Positions 1-10,002 of a stretch of 64,000 nt of DNA are shown here, piece by piece. Made by a program: the position numbers and the translations under genes. The stretch comes from Neoarius graeffei (taxonomy: Eukaryota; Chordata; Actinopteri; Siluriformes; Ariidae): positions 16,850,656-16,914,655 of the forward strand of contig NC_083590.1 in assembly GCF_027579695.1 (NCBI RefSeq). Direction: 5' to 3'. Positions within the stretch are counted from its first letter, which is position 1; every line of letters starts with the position of its first letter. The notes under the pieces were generated by a model that saw only the letters and a program-made list of their open reading frames with translations, ran no database searches and was not told where the DNA came from.

Positions 1-647
1 TTTTCTTATGCTGAAAAATAAGTGACCTGCAGTGGCTACATACTGTCATCTTGCATCACGTTTCTCTCCAAGACGTCTCCCTATTTGGCCGATATGAGCC
101 TATTCCCCGAGTGAGTTGGTACGGTGGCTCGACCCCGTAGAAAACTTAAAGTTCGGATGAAAGTTAGTTGAATAGGTTACTGACTTGTAGGCCTACATGT
201 TGCCTGCCTGACGCGTGCTTCTGCCCAACTTGCACGACAGATTACTTGTTGAAAAGGCCCCTTGGATTAGATTGGCCGCGAGCAGACTGAAATGCATGTT
301 AGAACGCTCTCACCTTTTTTGTAAAGCGTCTTCCAGATCCGAATGGGTAAGGGCAAGTGAAATGGTATAAGGTCTTTAATAAAACTCAGTGTGTGCTTTG
401 ACGCATGCATTCGGCAATTTAGGTCGTTTAACAGAAGCAGCAGTCCAACCTTGGAAACCCGCAGTCCTCAATGTCACCACACACGCTGGCTTTCGTTGGG
501 TATACCCAAAGGGGTGGCTAAGACATCTGTCAAAAGTTACGGAGTTGCATTCCTCAAGAAATATTACGGTAGACCAAGATTATAACATTGAAATGGCATG
601 TTTATTATCACGTAACAAAATGTTGTAAACAGTATTATAGAAATAAT
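1..647. other. Intergenic, nothing recognised
   Basis: Short open frames only, with no domain that I recognise and no terminal repeats. Probably unannotated intergenic DNA. Confidence 0.5.
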
Positions 648-682
648 TTCATTCATTCATTCATTCATTCATTCATTCATAT
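648..682. repeat. (ATTC)n microsatellite
   Basis: About eight uninterrupted ATTC units, read directly. Confidence 0.95.
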
Positions 683-1498
683 TGTTTCGGTAGAAAACTA
701 TGCAATGCAAAATCGTTTAAACACCAGAAAACCAGAAAAGTGCTGGGCCTCAAGATTCTAGATAGAACGTTCGGACGCTTTTTTTTTTTTAGACCCCGGC
801 GAGTATTCGGAACCGGCCTTTATTTGTCACAACACACGCGTACACCCGGCCGTTAAAAGGAACTCGGCGGTTAATTGGAACTCGGCTATTATTTGGTATT
901 TTACGGTAAGACTAAATAAATGTTGAATTAAATTATAAACAGGAGATAATAATGTTTCTCTTGGAGCAGAGATGATTACATGCTGTTGGTCATGAAGTAC
1001 CACAGTCCAGTGTGTGGGGATTAATCCAGATGTTTTTCTTTTATTTTCAGGGTGTGATGAACATCTGTGTGTGAGATGAAGACTCTGGTGTTCCTGCATT
1101 TCCATGTTGGGGAACAGACAGCACATTCATAAACACGTCAGTCATTTAGTTCTAACAAATGAAAGAGACTCGGAGACGTGGTCAGTGTGTGTTCATGGTG
1201 CACAGTGAATCAGACTGCACACAATTCTACACTGAATGTGGAACAACTTGGGATCTGCATGAAACTGCCTGGACCTCAGTCCCTTAAAAACCCTGAAAGA
1301 GCAGGTGAAAAAGCACAGGGACTCGAGCTGAACCCAGTCAGTGGAAGAGGGAGCTGAAATGGACAGGAACAGTTTCAGGACATTGGTGGGATTCTCACCT
1401 GACAGGATCGGCATTTGGGGAGTTAATCTGAGGAAGCCCCGAGGAGACTCACTACAAGGCACATTTATCACTTTGTCCTTTGGTTGGTATTTAATATA
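683..1498. other. Intergenic, nothing recognised
   Basis: Holds a poly-T run near 779-791 and a short direct repeat of the word GGAACTCGGC near 860-885. I see no coding domain. Confidence 0.45.
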
Positions 1499-1893
1499 CA
1501 CTCACTGAACACTTTATTAGGAACACCTGGACAGCCCCACCTTGTTGATGAGAGGGTTCACCGGAGAACGGCCAGACTGGTTTGAGCTGACAGAAAGGCT
1601 ACAGTAACTCAGATAACCACTCTGTACAATTGTGGTGAGCAGAAAAGCATCTCAAAATGCACAACACACTGAACACTGAGGTGGATGACCACGTCGGGTT
1701 CCACTTCTGTCAGCCAAGAACAGAAAGCTGAGGCTGCAGTGGGCACAGGATCACCACAACTGGACAGGTGAAGAGTGAAAAAACGTAGCCTGGTCTGATG
1801 AACCTCGATTTCTGCTGAGGCTCACAGGTGGTGGCGTCAGAATTTGGCACCAACAGCATGAATTAGTGTTCCTAATAATGTGCTCTGTGACTG
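1499..1893 (+). mobile_element. Deleted Tc1-like element
   Basis: Imperfect terminal inverted repeats sharing TTATTAGGAACAC lie just inside TA dinucleotides (1497-1498 and 1894-1895). The interior, near 1715-1860, still encodes a broken Tc1-type catalytic stretch (WAQDHHNW, then a WSDE-like first catalytic Asp). It is about 395 bp against roughly 1.6 kb for a full Tc1 element, so it is an internally deleted, non-autonomous copy. Confidence 0.7.
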
Positions 1894-1895
1894 TA

Positions 1896-2245
1896 GATTA
1901 GATCTTTTTGTTACAGGATCAGACCAAAGCTGTTCTTTATTTTCTTTGATATATTTGATCCTGATTTTTTTTTCTGGTATCAGCTGATCAAACCCGATAT
2001 GGGATCAGTGCCATCACTTTTACTTAAATCTAAACTAATTACAGTATGTTACGTAATTGTATCAAATACATTTTGAAGAACTAGTGTAATTATTTTGTCA
2101 TTTAAAAATTGTTTATGCATGTAAAATTATTTTTATTGAATTTTCAACTCAGTTGTTTAATAAATTCATGTTTAAAAATAAAATATATAAGAGCTCATTT
2201 GGGTGCTGTGTTATCTGTGATTTCTTGGTATTTAGGGTGTATTGG

Positions 2246-2248
<3 letters not shown>
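1896..2248. other. AT-rich spacer
   Basis: AT-rich DNA without a recognisable gene or repeat ends. Confidence 0.4.
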
Positions 2249-2289
<41 letters not shown>

Positions 2290-2291
2290 CG
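2249..2291. repeat. (CT)n-(CA)n compound microsatellite
   Basis: A run of CT followed by a short CA run, read directly. Confidence 0.95.
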
Positions 2292-2349
2292 CACGATGAA
2301 AGATCTGGAGAAACACAACAGTTTTTGCAAAACAAAAGCGTTTTTATTA

Positions 2350-3955
2350 CAACCCCGATTCCAAAAAAGTTGTGACAAAGTACAAATTGTAAATAAAAAC
2401 GGAATGCAATGATGTGGAAGTTTCAAAATTCCATATTTTATTCAGAATAGAACATAGATGACATATCAAATGTTTAAACTGAGAAAATGTGTCATTTAAA
2501 GAGAAAAATTAGGTGATTTTAAATTTCATGACAACAACACATCTCAAAAAAGTTGGGACAAGGCCATGTTTACCACTGTGAGACATCCCCTTTTCTCTTT
2601 ACAACAGTCTGTAAATGTCTGGGGACTGAGGAGACAAGTTGCTCAAGTTTAGGGATAGGAATGTTAACCCATTCTTGTCTAATGTAGGATTCTAGTTGCT
2701 CAACTGTCTTAGGTCTTTTTTGTTGTATCTTCCGTTTTATGATGCGCCAAATGTTTTCTATGGGTGAAAGATCTGGACTGCAGGCTGGCCAGTTCAGTAC
2801 CCGGACCCTTCTTCTACGCAGCCATGATGCTGTAATTGATGCAGTATGTGGTTTGGCATTGTCATGTTGGAAAATGCAAGGTCTTCCCTGAAAGAGACGT
2901 CGTCTGGATGGGAGCATATGTTGCTCTAGAACCTGGATATACCTTTCAGCATTGATGGTGTCTTTCCAGATGTGTAAGCTGCCCATGCCACATGCACTAA
3001 TGTAACCCCATACCATCAGAGATGCAGGCTTCTGAACTGAGCGCTGATAACAACTTGGGTCATCCTTCTCCTCTTTAGTCCGAATGACACGGCGTCCCTG
3101 ATTTCCATAAAGAACTTCAAATTTTGATTCGTCTGACCACAGAACAGTTTTCCACTTTGCCACAGTCCATTTTAAATGAGCCTTGGCCCAGAGAAGACGT
3201 CTGCGCTTCTGGATCATGTTTAGATACGGCTTCTTCTTTGAACTATAGAGTTTTAGCTGGCAACGGTGGATGGCACGGTGAATTGTGTTCACAGATAATG
3301 TTCTCTGGAAATATTCATGAGCCCATTTTGTGATTTCCAATACAGAAGCATGCCTGTATGTGATGCAGTGCCGTCTAAGGGCCCGAAGATCACGGGCACC
3401 CAGTATGGTTTTCCGGCCTTGACCCTTACGCACAGAGATTCTTCCAGATTCTCTGAATCTTTTGATGATATTATGCACTGTAGATGATGATATGTTCAAA
3501 CTATTTGCAATTTTACACTGTCGAACTCCTTTCTGATATTGCTCCACTATTTGTCGGCGCAGAATTAGTGGGATTGGTGATCCTCTTCCCATCTTTACTT
3601 CTGAGAGCCGCTGCCACTCCAAGATGCTCTTTTTATACCCAGTCATGTTAATGACCTATTGCCAATTGACCTAATGAGTTGCAATTTGGTCCTCCAGCTG
3701 TTCCTTTTTTTGTACCTTTAACTTTTCCACCCTCTTATTGCCCCTGTCCCAACTTTTTTGAGATGTGTTGCTGTCATGAAATTTCAAATGAGCCAATATT
3801 TGGCATGAAATTTCAAAATATCTCACTTTCAACATTTGATATGTTGTCTATGTTCTATTGCGAATACAATATCAGTTTTTGAGATTTGTAAATTATTGCA
3901 TTCTGTTTTTATTTACAATTTGTACTTTTTCCCAATTTTTTTGGAATCGGAATTG
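2350..3955 (-). mobile_element. Full-length Tc1-like transposon
   Basis: 1606 bp between TA dinucleotides (2348-2349 and 3956-3957). The ends are inverted repeats of about 55 bp starting CAA(C/T)(C/T)CCGATTCCAAAAA. The length is normal for the IS630-Tc1-mariner superfamily, and one open transposase frame fills the minus strand. The TIRs differ at several sites, so the copy is not brand new. Confidence 0.92.
2570..3592 (-). CDS. Tc1-like transposase, open frame
   Basis: 340 aa, the usual Tc1 transposase length. I place the start at the internal Met (MGRGSP) because Tc1 proteins commonly begin there; the frame also stays open 18 codons upstream, to 3646. Residues 1-110 carry two helix-turn-helix (paired-like) DNA-binding folds. 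The catalytic triad is visible: Asp in WSDES, Asp in QHDNAKPH and Glu in SPIENIW, so it is a DD34E type. The protein would cut and paste its own element at TA sites in the nucleus. No stop or frameshift is present. Whether it is expressed or active cannot be told from sequence alone. Confidence 0.9.
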   Translation of the reverse strand: MGRGSPIPLILRRQIVEQYQKGVRQCKIANSLNISSSTVHNIIKRFRESGRISVRKGQGRKTILGARDLRALRRHCITYRHASVLEITKWAHEYFQRTLSVNTIHRAIHRCQLKLYSSKKKPYLNMIQKRRRLLWAKAHLKWTVAKWKTVLWSDESKFEVLYGNQGRRVIRTKEEKDDPSCYQRSVQKPASLMVWGYISACGMGSLHIWKDTINAERYIQVLEQHMLPSRRRLFQGRPCIFQHDNAKPHTASITASWLRRRRVRVLNWPACSPDLSPIENIWRIIKRKIQQKRPKTVEQLESYIRQEWVNIPIPKLEQLVSSVPRHLQTVVKRKGDVSQW

Positions 3956-3957
3956 TA

Positions 3958-4374
3958 TACTATATATTTTTGGTCCCAACATTATCATTATATCTGTCCC
4001 GACCTAACGTTATGCACAAGTGCTGCAGAGTTGTATTTAAAACTATTATTTTTAAGTGTTAAATGTTGCTCACTGAAAATTAACTTCTGGTTTGCCATCA
4101 TTTTTATTTTAATGGTTGTCTGGGAGCTGGAGCGGGCAGCACTATTTACATGGAGGTGCTTTGTCCTTTTTCTTCATTATGTCAGGCTCACAATAAACTG
4201 AGATCATCTCCAAAGAAGTTCTAGTGTCAGAGCGTTTTTGTCTAAAACACAACGCAGAACCACACTGGTCACACATGCACCTGTTCCGGATTAGAGCGCA
4301 ATCACAGCACACTCTTATAAGGACCTCAAAATACACTAACTTTGAGAAGTATATGCGCCGTACCTAGTGTCTCA
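3958..4374. other. Intergenic spacer
   Basis: No domain, RNA gene or terminal repeat recognised. Confidence 0.4.
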
Positions 4375-4380
4375 TGTTAC

Positions 4381-5041
4381 CAGGCTTTTGTCTAAACGGG
4401 GGAACAGGGGCGCTGTGCCCTCTTACTCTCGGCGTGCGCCCCCTTACCGACTCCGTGAAAACATCCCAGCAACACTACGTGACAATGTGTCTGATCATCA
4501 AATACGTTATAATTGCTCCAAAAATATTCCAATCATAGTAGATACACCGCCAGACGGTGCAAAAACAATACGAATTGGCGTTTTCCAGACTGAGGCGCCA
4601 TGTTGTTTAGTTGTTTACTTGTCGCGGCTGCTCTCGCGAGATTTGACATGGGTTACATACAAGGTCAGCTGACTTGTAGAGCGAGATTTCTCGAGACTGA
4701 ATGACCTTTCACCCACCGGCGCGGGAGCTTTTGACAGAAGTAGTTCGCGAGTTGTTTTTGTTGACACTTGGGCATTTAAAGATGTCATCCCGCGGCACGA
4801 ACCGGAAGAAAGCCAAAGACTGTCCGGGGCAGAAGAAGATTACTTCTTTCTTTTTCAATGTTGACAGACAATTTGTTACAATTTCCCTCTCAGATAGCCT
4901 CAGAATGTCCCATTGGAGCATTTTTCAAAGGCTTTGCACGGCGGGGGGGGACAACCGGCACCATCCCCCCCCCCCCCCCCCCGCTTCGCTCACTCGCCAT
5001 GGTGAGCGCCCTGATACTAAATTTTTCTAGAAAAAACCCTG
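4381..5041. mobile_element. Probable non-autonomous hAT-like element
   Basis: Ends read CAGGCTTTT and, inverted, CAGGGTTTT; TGTTAC occurs directly outside both ends (4375-4380 and 5042-5047) as a likely short target duplication. Inside, near 4782-4860, a small open frame contains GQKKITSFFF, resembling a PIP-box and the N-terminus of some hAT/ZNF862-like proteins. A long C run sits at 4965-4982. The superfamily call is an inference from the ends. Confidence 0.45.
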
Positions 5042-5090
5042 TGTTACCAAGCCTCTTTTGATCCTCTGGTCCTTGACTTTGTTTTGTATA

Positions 5091-6751
5091 CAACCCTGTG
5101 GCAGCGAGGGTGTGGTCAAGTGCCAGTTTGTGAATGGAGAGTGAGACCGGGGAAGGTGAGTGGCAGAGTGGAAGCACCTGTTGTGAATTAATGAGCTGTC
5201 TGTGTGTGTTTGTGTGCAGTGAGAGGGAGCAGATAAAAGGGGAGAGGAGCAGAGAGTGAGGATCTCTTTCCCTGGCTGAAATCACGCCCGTGCTTTGGGA
5301 CAGTGAAAACCCGTCAAGTCCGCTGAAAAGCGTGTTTTGATTGCTGGTTTAGAAAATAAAAACCAAAAGTGAACTTGATCCTGCCTGCCTGTTTTTCAGT
5401 GCCCACTGTAATATGGAGACATTACAAACCCCAATTCCAAAAAAGTTGGGACGCTGTGTAAACGGTCTATAAAAACAGAATATGATAATTTGCAAATCTT
5501 GGAAATCCTGTATTTCACTGAAAATAGTTCAAAGACCACATATCAAATGTTGAAATTGAGATTTTATTGTTTTTTTTTTTCAAAAATATATGCACATTTT
5601 GAATTTGATGTCAGCAACACATTTCAGAAAAGTTGGGGCAGGGGCGTGATTACCACTATGTTGTATCACCTCTACTTTTAACACTGTAAACATTTGGGAA
5701 CTGAGGAGACAAATTGCTGTAATTTGAAAGACAAATGTTGTCCCACTCTTGCCTGACATACAATTTCAGTTGCTCAACAGTTTGGAGTCTCCTTTGTCAT
5801 GTTTTGCGCTTTATAATGTGCCAAATGTTTTAAATGGGAGACAGATCTGGACTGCAGGCAGGCCACTTTAGCACCCGGACTCTCTTACTACGGAACCATG
5901 CAATTTTAATAAGTGCAGAAAGCGGTTTGGCATTGTCTTGCTGAAAGAAAGGAAGTCCTGGAAGAATTTCTAATTTCGACTCATCAGACCTTGGAACAAT
6001 TTTGCACTTCATCTCAGTCCATCATAAAAGGGCTCAGGCCCAGAGCAGGTGGTGGTATTTCTGGATCTTGTTTATATCTGGTTTTAACTTGCCTTTGTGG
6101 ATGCAGTAATGAACTGTTTTCACAGACGATGGTTTTCTGAAGTGTTCCTGAGCCCATACAGTCATTTCCACTACAGACATGTGTCTGCTTTTAATGAAGT
6201 GTCCCCTGAGGGCCTGAAGATCACAGGCATCCAATGTCAGTTTTCAGCCTTGTCTCTTGCATATGGAGATTTCTCCAGATTCTCTGAATCTTTTAATGAT
6301 ATTATGGACCATAGATGTTTGTGATCCACAAATTCTTTGCAGTTTTAAATTGAAGAACATTATTCTTGAATTGTTGCACTGTTTGCCCACACAGTCTTTC
6401 ACCCCTCTCCATCTTTACTTCTGAGAGACTCCGTCTTTCGAGGATGCTCTTTTTATACCCAATCATCTTACTGACCTGTTGCCATTTAACCAGATGAGGT
6501 TTTTTTCTCAGCATTACAGTGTTTTCAGTCTTTTGTTGCCCCTGTCCCAACTTTTCTGAAACGTGTTGCTGACAGCAAATTCAAAATGAGCATATATTTT
6601 TTGGAAAAAAGAAATTCACAGTTTCAACATCTGATATGTTGTCTTTGTACTCTTTTCAGTGAAATATAAGGTTTCCAAGATTTGCAAATCTTCACATGCT
6701 GTTTTTATTGATGTTTTACACAGTGTCCCAACTTTATTGGAATTGGGGTTG
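5091..6751 (-). mobile_element. Degenerate Tc1-like element, same group as 2350-3955
   Basis: TA-flanked (5089-5090 and 6752-6753), with ends of the CAACCCCAATTCCAA type. Minus-strand fragments at 5830-6012, 6034-6234 and 6302-6550 match successive parts of a Tc1 transposase (GYKKSILE, then QQDNAKP, then [11 protein letters not shown]), but stops and frameshifts separate them. A solo LTR is inserted seven bases into its left TIR. Confidence 0.85.
5097..5426 (+). repeat. Solo LTR, Gmr1-like family (diverged)
   Basis: Starts TGTGGCAG and ends TTACA, flanked by a perfect 5-bp duplication AACCC (5092-5096 and 5427-5431). Its first 70 bases clearly resemble the LTRs at 12581 and 17199. No internal region is present, so it is a solo LTR left by LTR-LTR recombination. 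It lies inside the TIR of the Tc1-like element and is therefore younger than it. Confidence 0.8.
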
Positions 6752-7261
6752 TATTTGGACTCTACCTTTCATCTTTACCTTTGATATTCTGTTTGTGCTT
6801 CACTCGACCATTGCCCGTTTCACGACCCTTAATCTGTCTTATGTTTTTGAACTGTTTGCCTGACTATTTTTGAATAAACACACTTCCTGTATTACAGTGG
6901 TGCTTGAAAGTTTGTGAACCCTTTAGAATGTTCTATATTTCTGCATAAATATGACCTAAAACATCATCAGATTTTCACACAAGTCCTAAAAGTAGATAAA
7001 GAGAACCCAGTAAAACAAATGAGACAAAAATATTATACTCAGTCATTTATTTATTGAGGAAAATGATCCAATATTACATATCTGTGAGTGGCAAAAGTAT
7101 GTGAACATGTAGGATTAGCAGTTAATTTGAAGGTGAAGTTCGAGTCAGGTGTTTTCAATCAATGGGATGACAAACAGGTGTGAGTGGGCACCCTGTTTTA
7201 TTTAAAGAACAGGGATCTATCAAAGTCTGATCTTCCCAACACATGTTTGAGGAAGTGTTTC

Positions 7262-7687
7262 ATGGCATGAACAAAGGAGATTTCTGAGGGCCTCAGAAAA
7301 AGTGTTGTTTATGCTAATCGGGCTGGAAAAGGTTACAAAACCATCTCTAAAGAGTTTGGACTCCACCAATCCACAGTCAGACAGATTGTGTACAAATGGA
7401 GGAAATTCATAACCATTGTTACCCTCCCCAGGAGTGGTCGACCAACAAAGATCACTCCAAGAGCAAGGCGTGTAATAGTCGTCAAGGTCACAAAGGACCC
7501 CAGCGTAACTTCTAAGCAACTGAAGGCTTCTCTCACATTGGCTAATGTTCATGAGTCCACCATCAGGAGAACACTGAACAACAAAGGTGTGCATGGCAGG
7601 GTTGCAAGGAGAAAGCCACTGCTCTTCAAAAAGAACATTGCTGCTCATCTGCAGTTTGTTAAAGATCGCATGGACAAGCCAGAAAAG
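7262..7687 (+). pseudogene. Tc1-like transposase, N-terminal piece
   Basis: Encodes the helix-turn-helix part (YKWRKF, then [13 protein letters not shown]). The start region is broken: ATG GCA TGA. The central piece is at 9937-9992 (WMDETK-like first Asp), and the C-terminal piece at 32809-33340 still shows QQDNDPKH and [11 protein letters not shown]. No single transcript can make the protein now. Confidence 0.85.
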
Positions 7688-7820
7688 GCAATAGACCCTT
7701 TTCACATGACGTCACGACAAACGCGGCTGCCATTTTGGACATGTACTACCAGTAGTTTACCACAGCCAGCATTGAGGAACAACAGCAAAGAAAGTTTTTA
7801 CTTTCAGCAAGACTTCCATC

Positions 7821-7984
7821 ATGCCACTATATTGTTGTGCACCTGGATGTAGTAACCATCAACAAACAAGGCAAGGTTTATCATTTTATCGGATCCCGAC
7901 GGAGAAGATGGATAGCGGCCATTAACAGGAAAGATTGGCAGCCCTCGGCATACCAACGCTTGTGTAGTGACCACTTTGTTGGAG
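7821..7984 (+). pseudogene. THAP zinc-finger first exon (frameshifted)
   Basis: Starts MPLYCCAPGC and ends LCSDHFVGG at a GTAAGA splice donor. The C2CH zinc ligands (C-x4-C, later C-x2-H) are present, but a frameshift near residue 30 divides the domain. THAP domains bind DNA and form the N-terminus of several transposases. No following exon is present in this element. Confidence 0.75.
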
Positions 7985-8289
7985 GTAAGACGAATAAAAT
8001 TAGCCAGAAAAGGCATTACATTGCTGTTAACATTCTGTGGCGGCGAGTGTGTAACCAAATAGGTTAAAATAACCCATTGTTACCTCTTTGTTCTTCTGTA
8101 GTAGCTATTGTTGACTAGCTAATGTCAACAAGTAGCTGGTATGTTACTGTAGCAATGTTTACGTTCAGTCATTTGGATGACTGTTAAAACCTTTCAGTCT
8201 CAAGTTTTTCCTTTACTGTATTTACTAGTTAACTGTAATTATGATCTGGCAGCTATTTACACCGGATCCAGTATAAATAGCTGCCGGAG

Positions 8290-8590
8290 CCAACATCCGA
8301 GGTTCCAGAAGGCGCTCTGGCTTGCTCCCCCTCAAATTAAGCAGCGCGCTCCAGCTTGCTCCCGGAGTGCTCCGGCCGAGGTTCCCCTCAAATTAAGCAG
8401 CGCGCGCCGGCTTGCTCCCGGAGTGCTCCGGCCGAGGTTCCCCTCAAATTAAGCAGCGCGCTCCGGCTTGCTCCGGAGCAAGCCAGAGTGCGCTGCTTAA
8501 TTTGAGGGGGAGCAAGCCGGAGCGCGCTCCGTAACCTCGGCCGGAGCACTCCTGGAGCAAGCCGGAGCGCGCTCCGGAACCTCGGACGTT
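8290..8590. repeat. GC-rich tandem array folding on itself
   Basis: Two to three units of about 56 bp (sharing CGGAGTGCTCCGG and CCTCAAATTAAGCAGCGCG) run rightwards, then similar units run in the opposite orientation. The centre, between 8474 and 8475, is a perfect 20-bp palindrome. It sits exactly between the two convergent ORFs of element A. Confidence 0.9.
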
Positions 8591-8604
8591 GGCGTGTATG
8601 TGTA

Positions 8605-8874
8605 TGGCGATGGGTTTTTAACGACATAGGTATACAGATCATGTGGGCCGAAGTCAGGTAAAGACGAGGGCTTCGTGTACTTCCGTACGTCAGTGAACAA
8701 TCCTGGTGGAAGCAGGTAAACGTTGTTCTCTAAGCCTGCTAACCTCAATTTTTGCAAATACCTCTCCCTCTGCTCGCCCTGTAAATGCCCTACGTCGCTG
8801 GATAGTGAAGGTGTTTTCTGCATCTCGCTCCTTTTTCTTTTATGTTTTTCGTTTGTCGCCTTCCTCGCATTCAA
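8605..8874 (-). pseudogene. YqaJ/SWIM-type accessory ORF, N-terminal part
   Basis: About 90 aa of meaningful sequence starting MNARKATNEK, with YLQKLRLAGL and LPDFGPHDLYTYV. The last segment resembles the region before the SWIM finger in transposon-associated SWIM/YqaJ proteins of fish and invertebrates, and it parallels the ORF at 9044. It stops where the hairpin array begins, so it is truncated. Family assignment is from memory, without a search. Confidence 0.5.
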
Positions 8875-9043
8875 ACTGATTCGAGCCGAAGTCCACTACA
8901 TGTCCAAAATGGCGGTCGCGTTTACGAAGGTCACGTGACTGAAAAGGGTCTATAGAGATCTTGCAGTCACGTGACCGGAAAGTACACAGCCGCCATCTTG
9001 TCGGTAAAAAACACCGCTGAATACTGCTGCACTCGTGTACAGA

Positions 9044-9356
9044 ATGGATCAATTTCAACCGACGGACTACACGGCTCATTTTTCTAATGAACAGATAACT
9101 AGATATATGTCTAAAATAAATTATCTACAGATTAGTGACCCTTATGGCTTTCCGGACGGAGTTTTCACGACCGGATTTTGAACTGCCAGAGGTGGAATAC
9201 CCAGACGTGTATAATTACCTCATTAACTTTCCCTCGCTGTTCAGTGGTGAAGCACTGCGTGCTTATAAATCTCTGGACAGTTATCTTTACAGAAATTCAG
9301 GATTTGTCAGCGACTCAGATGTGGCATCTTGTAAACAAGAATCCTCATTGGATGGG
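9044..9356 (+). pseudogene. YqaJ/SWIM-type accessory ORF, first exon (frameshifted)
   Basis: Starts MDQFQPTDYTAHFSNEQ, then after a frameshift near 9165 continues with VYNYLINFPSLFSGEALRAY, a block typical of this transposon-associated family as I know it. It ends at a GTAAGT donor (9357). The SWIM finger and nuclease that should follow are absent. Role in the live element is unknown, possibly DNA end processing. Confidence 0.55.
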
Positions 9357-9399
9357 TAAGTCACTTAAGTATTGAGTATTGCACTGACCAGCCGATTAT

Positions 9400-9653
9400 A
9401 GAATAGAATAAGGTAATTCCAGCTGTAATTCCAAATCGTCCATCTTGTTTACCATGGATCTGGCGTTGGAGAGATAGAGGCTTAGCAGTGGAGGTTTGAG
9501 TGGCTGTTTTCTGAGCTTAGTCAACAGGCCGGCTCTGCCTGCAGCCTCGCTTTTGCTTCCGCTCCTGGCGCTGCCTCCTTCGCTTTGCTTCCGATAACAA
9601 TCCACGGAGACCCCACTGGTCTCGCTATCTCGTCCGGAATGTTGTGCATGCAA
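9400..9653 (-). pseudogene. LINE endonuclease N-terminal fragment
   Basis: Contains LYLSNARSMVNKMDDLELQL, the first conserved block of an APE-type endonuclease of fish CR1/Rex-group LINEs (compare LANVRSLANKMDEL at 10003). Only this fragment is visible, inside element B. Confidence 0.55.
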
Positions 9654-10002
9654 TGGAAATCGCTACAAACCGTCATTTTCTGCTGGAAACCAATGTCCAG
9701 TAAGTCCATACGGTTGTAGTGGATATTGAAGTCCAGTACAGATGAACAACACGCAAAAATACACACAAAAAACATAAAAACCATGCACAGGTAGGGAGAG
9801 CTTGTAGCCGCAGCCGGTTTTCCAGAAGAAAAGGTAGAAGTAAAAGTAGAAGTAGAAGGCGGAAATATGGCGTTTGACCGACAAGATGGCGTCTGTCACA
9901 ATCTGGATCGGCTGTGACGTCACATGCAAGTGCTCCATTGGAAAAATGTTTTGTGGATGGATGAGACCAAAATATAACTTTTTGGTTTAAATTATATCCA
10001 AG

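Larger units (their letters stand above)
7690..8954. mobile_element. THAP-bearing DNA transposon, element A
   Basis: Terminal inverted repeats of about 60 bp: ATAGACCCTTTTCACATGAC at the left and ATAGACCCTTTTCAGTCACG on the opposite strand at the right, both running on to GCCATTTTGGACATGTA. AT can be read outside both AGACCC ends, suggesting a 2-bp duplication. Inside are a plus-strand THAP exon and a minus-strand YqaJ/SWIM-type ORF pointing towards each other, with a GC-rich hairpin between them. A TIR plus THAP plus YqaJ-type second ORF plus AT target site resembles the ISL2EU superfamily as I recall it; that name is a hypothesis. No catalytic domain remains. Confidence 0.65.
8957..9929. 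mobile_element. THAP/YqaJ-type relative, element B
   Basis: Left end CTTGCAGTCACGTGACC...GCCATCTTGTCGGT and right end, inverted, CTTGCATGTGACGTCAC...GCCATCTTGTCGGT form imperfect TIRs. It lies directly right of element A, and Tc1 sequence resumes at about 9937. It contains the N-terminal part of the YqaJ/SWIM-type ORF and a LINE fragment. No clean target duplication was found, so the insertion order of A and B is unresolved. Confidence 0.55.

Noticed and set aside
827..1501. Minus-strand frames of about 100 codons
   Set aside because: No recognisable domain, no splice or start context, and no repeat support.
2109..2426. Frames with Ser-Leu or Arg-Glu repeats
   Set aside because: Translation of the CT microsatellite.
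4782..5030. Possible small host gene with a PIP-box (GQKKITSFFF)
   Set aside because: It lies between transposon-like ends, runs into a poly-C tract and has no second exon; more likely a transposon remnant.
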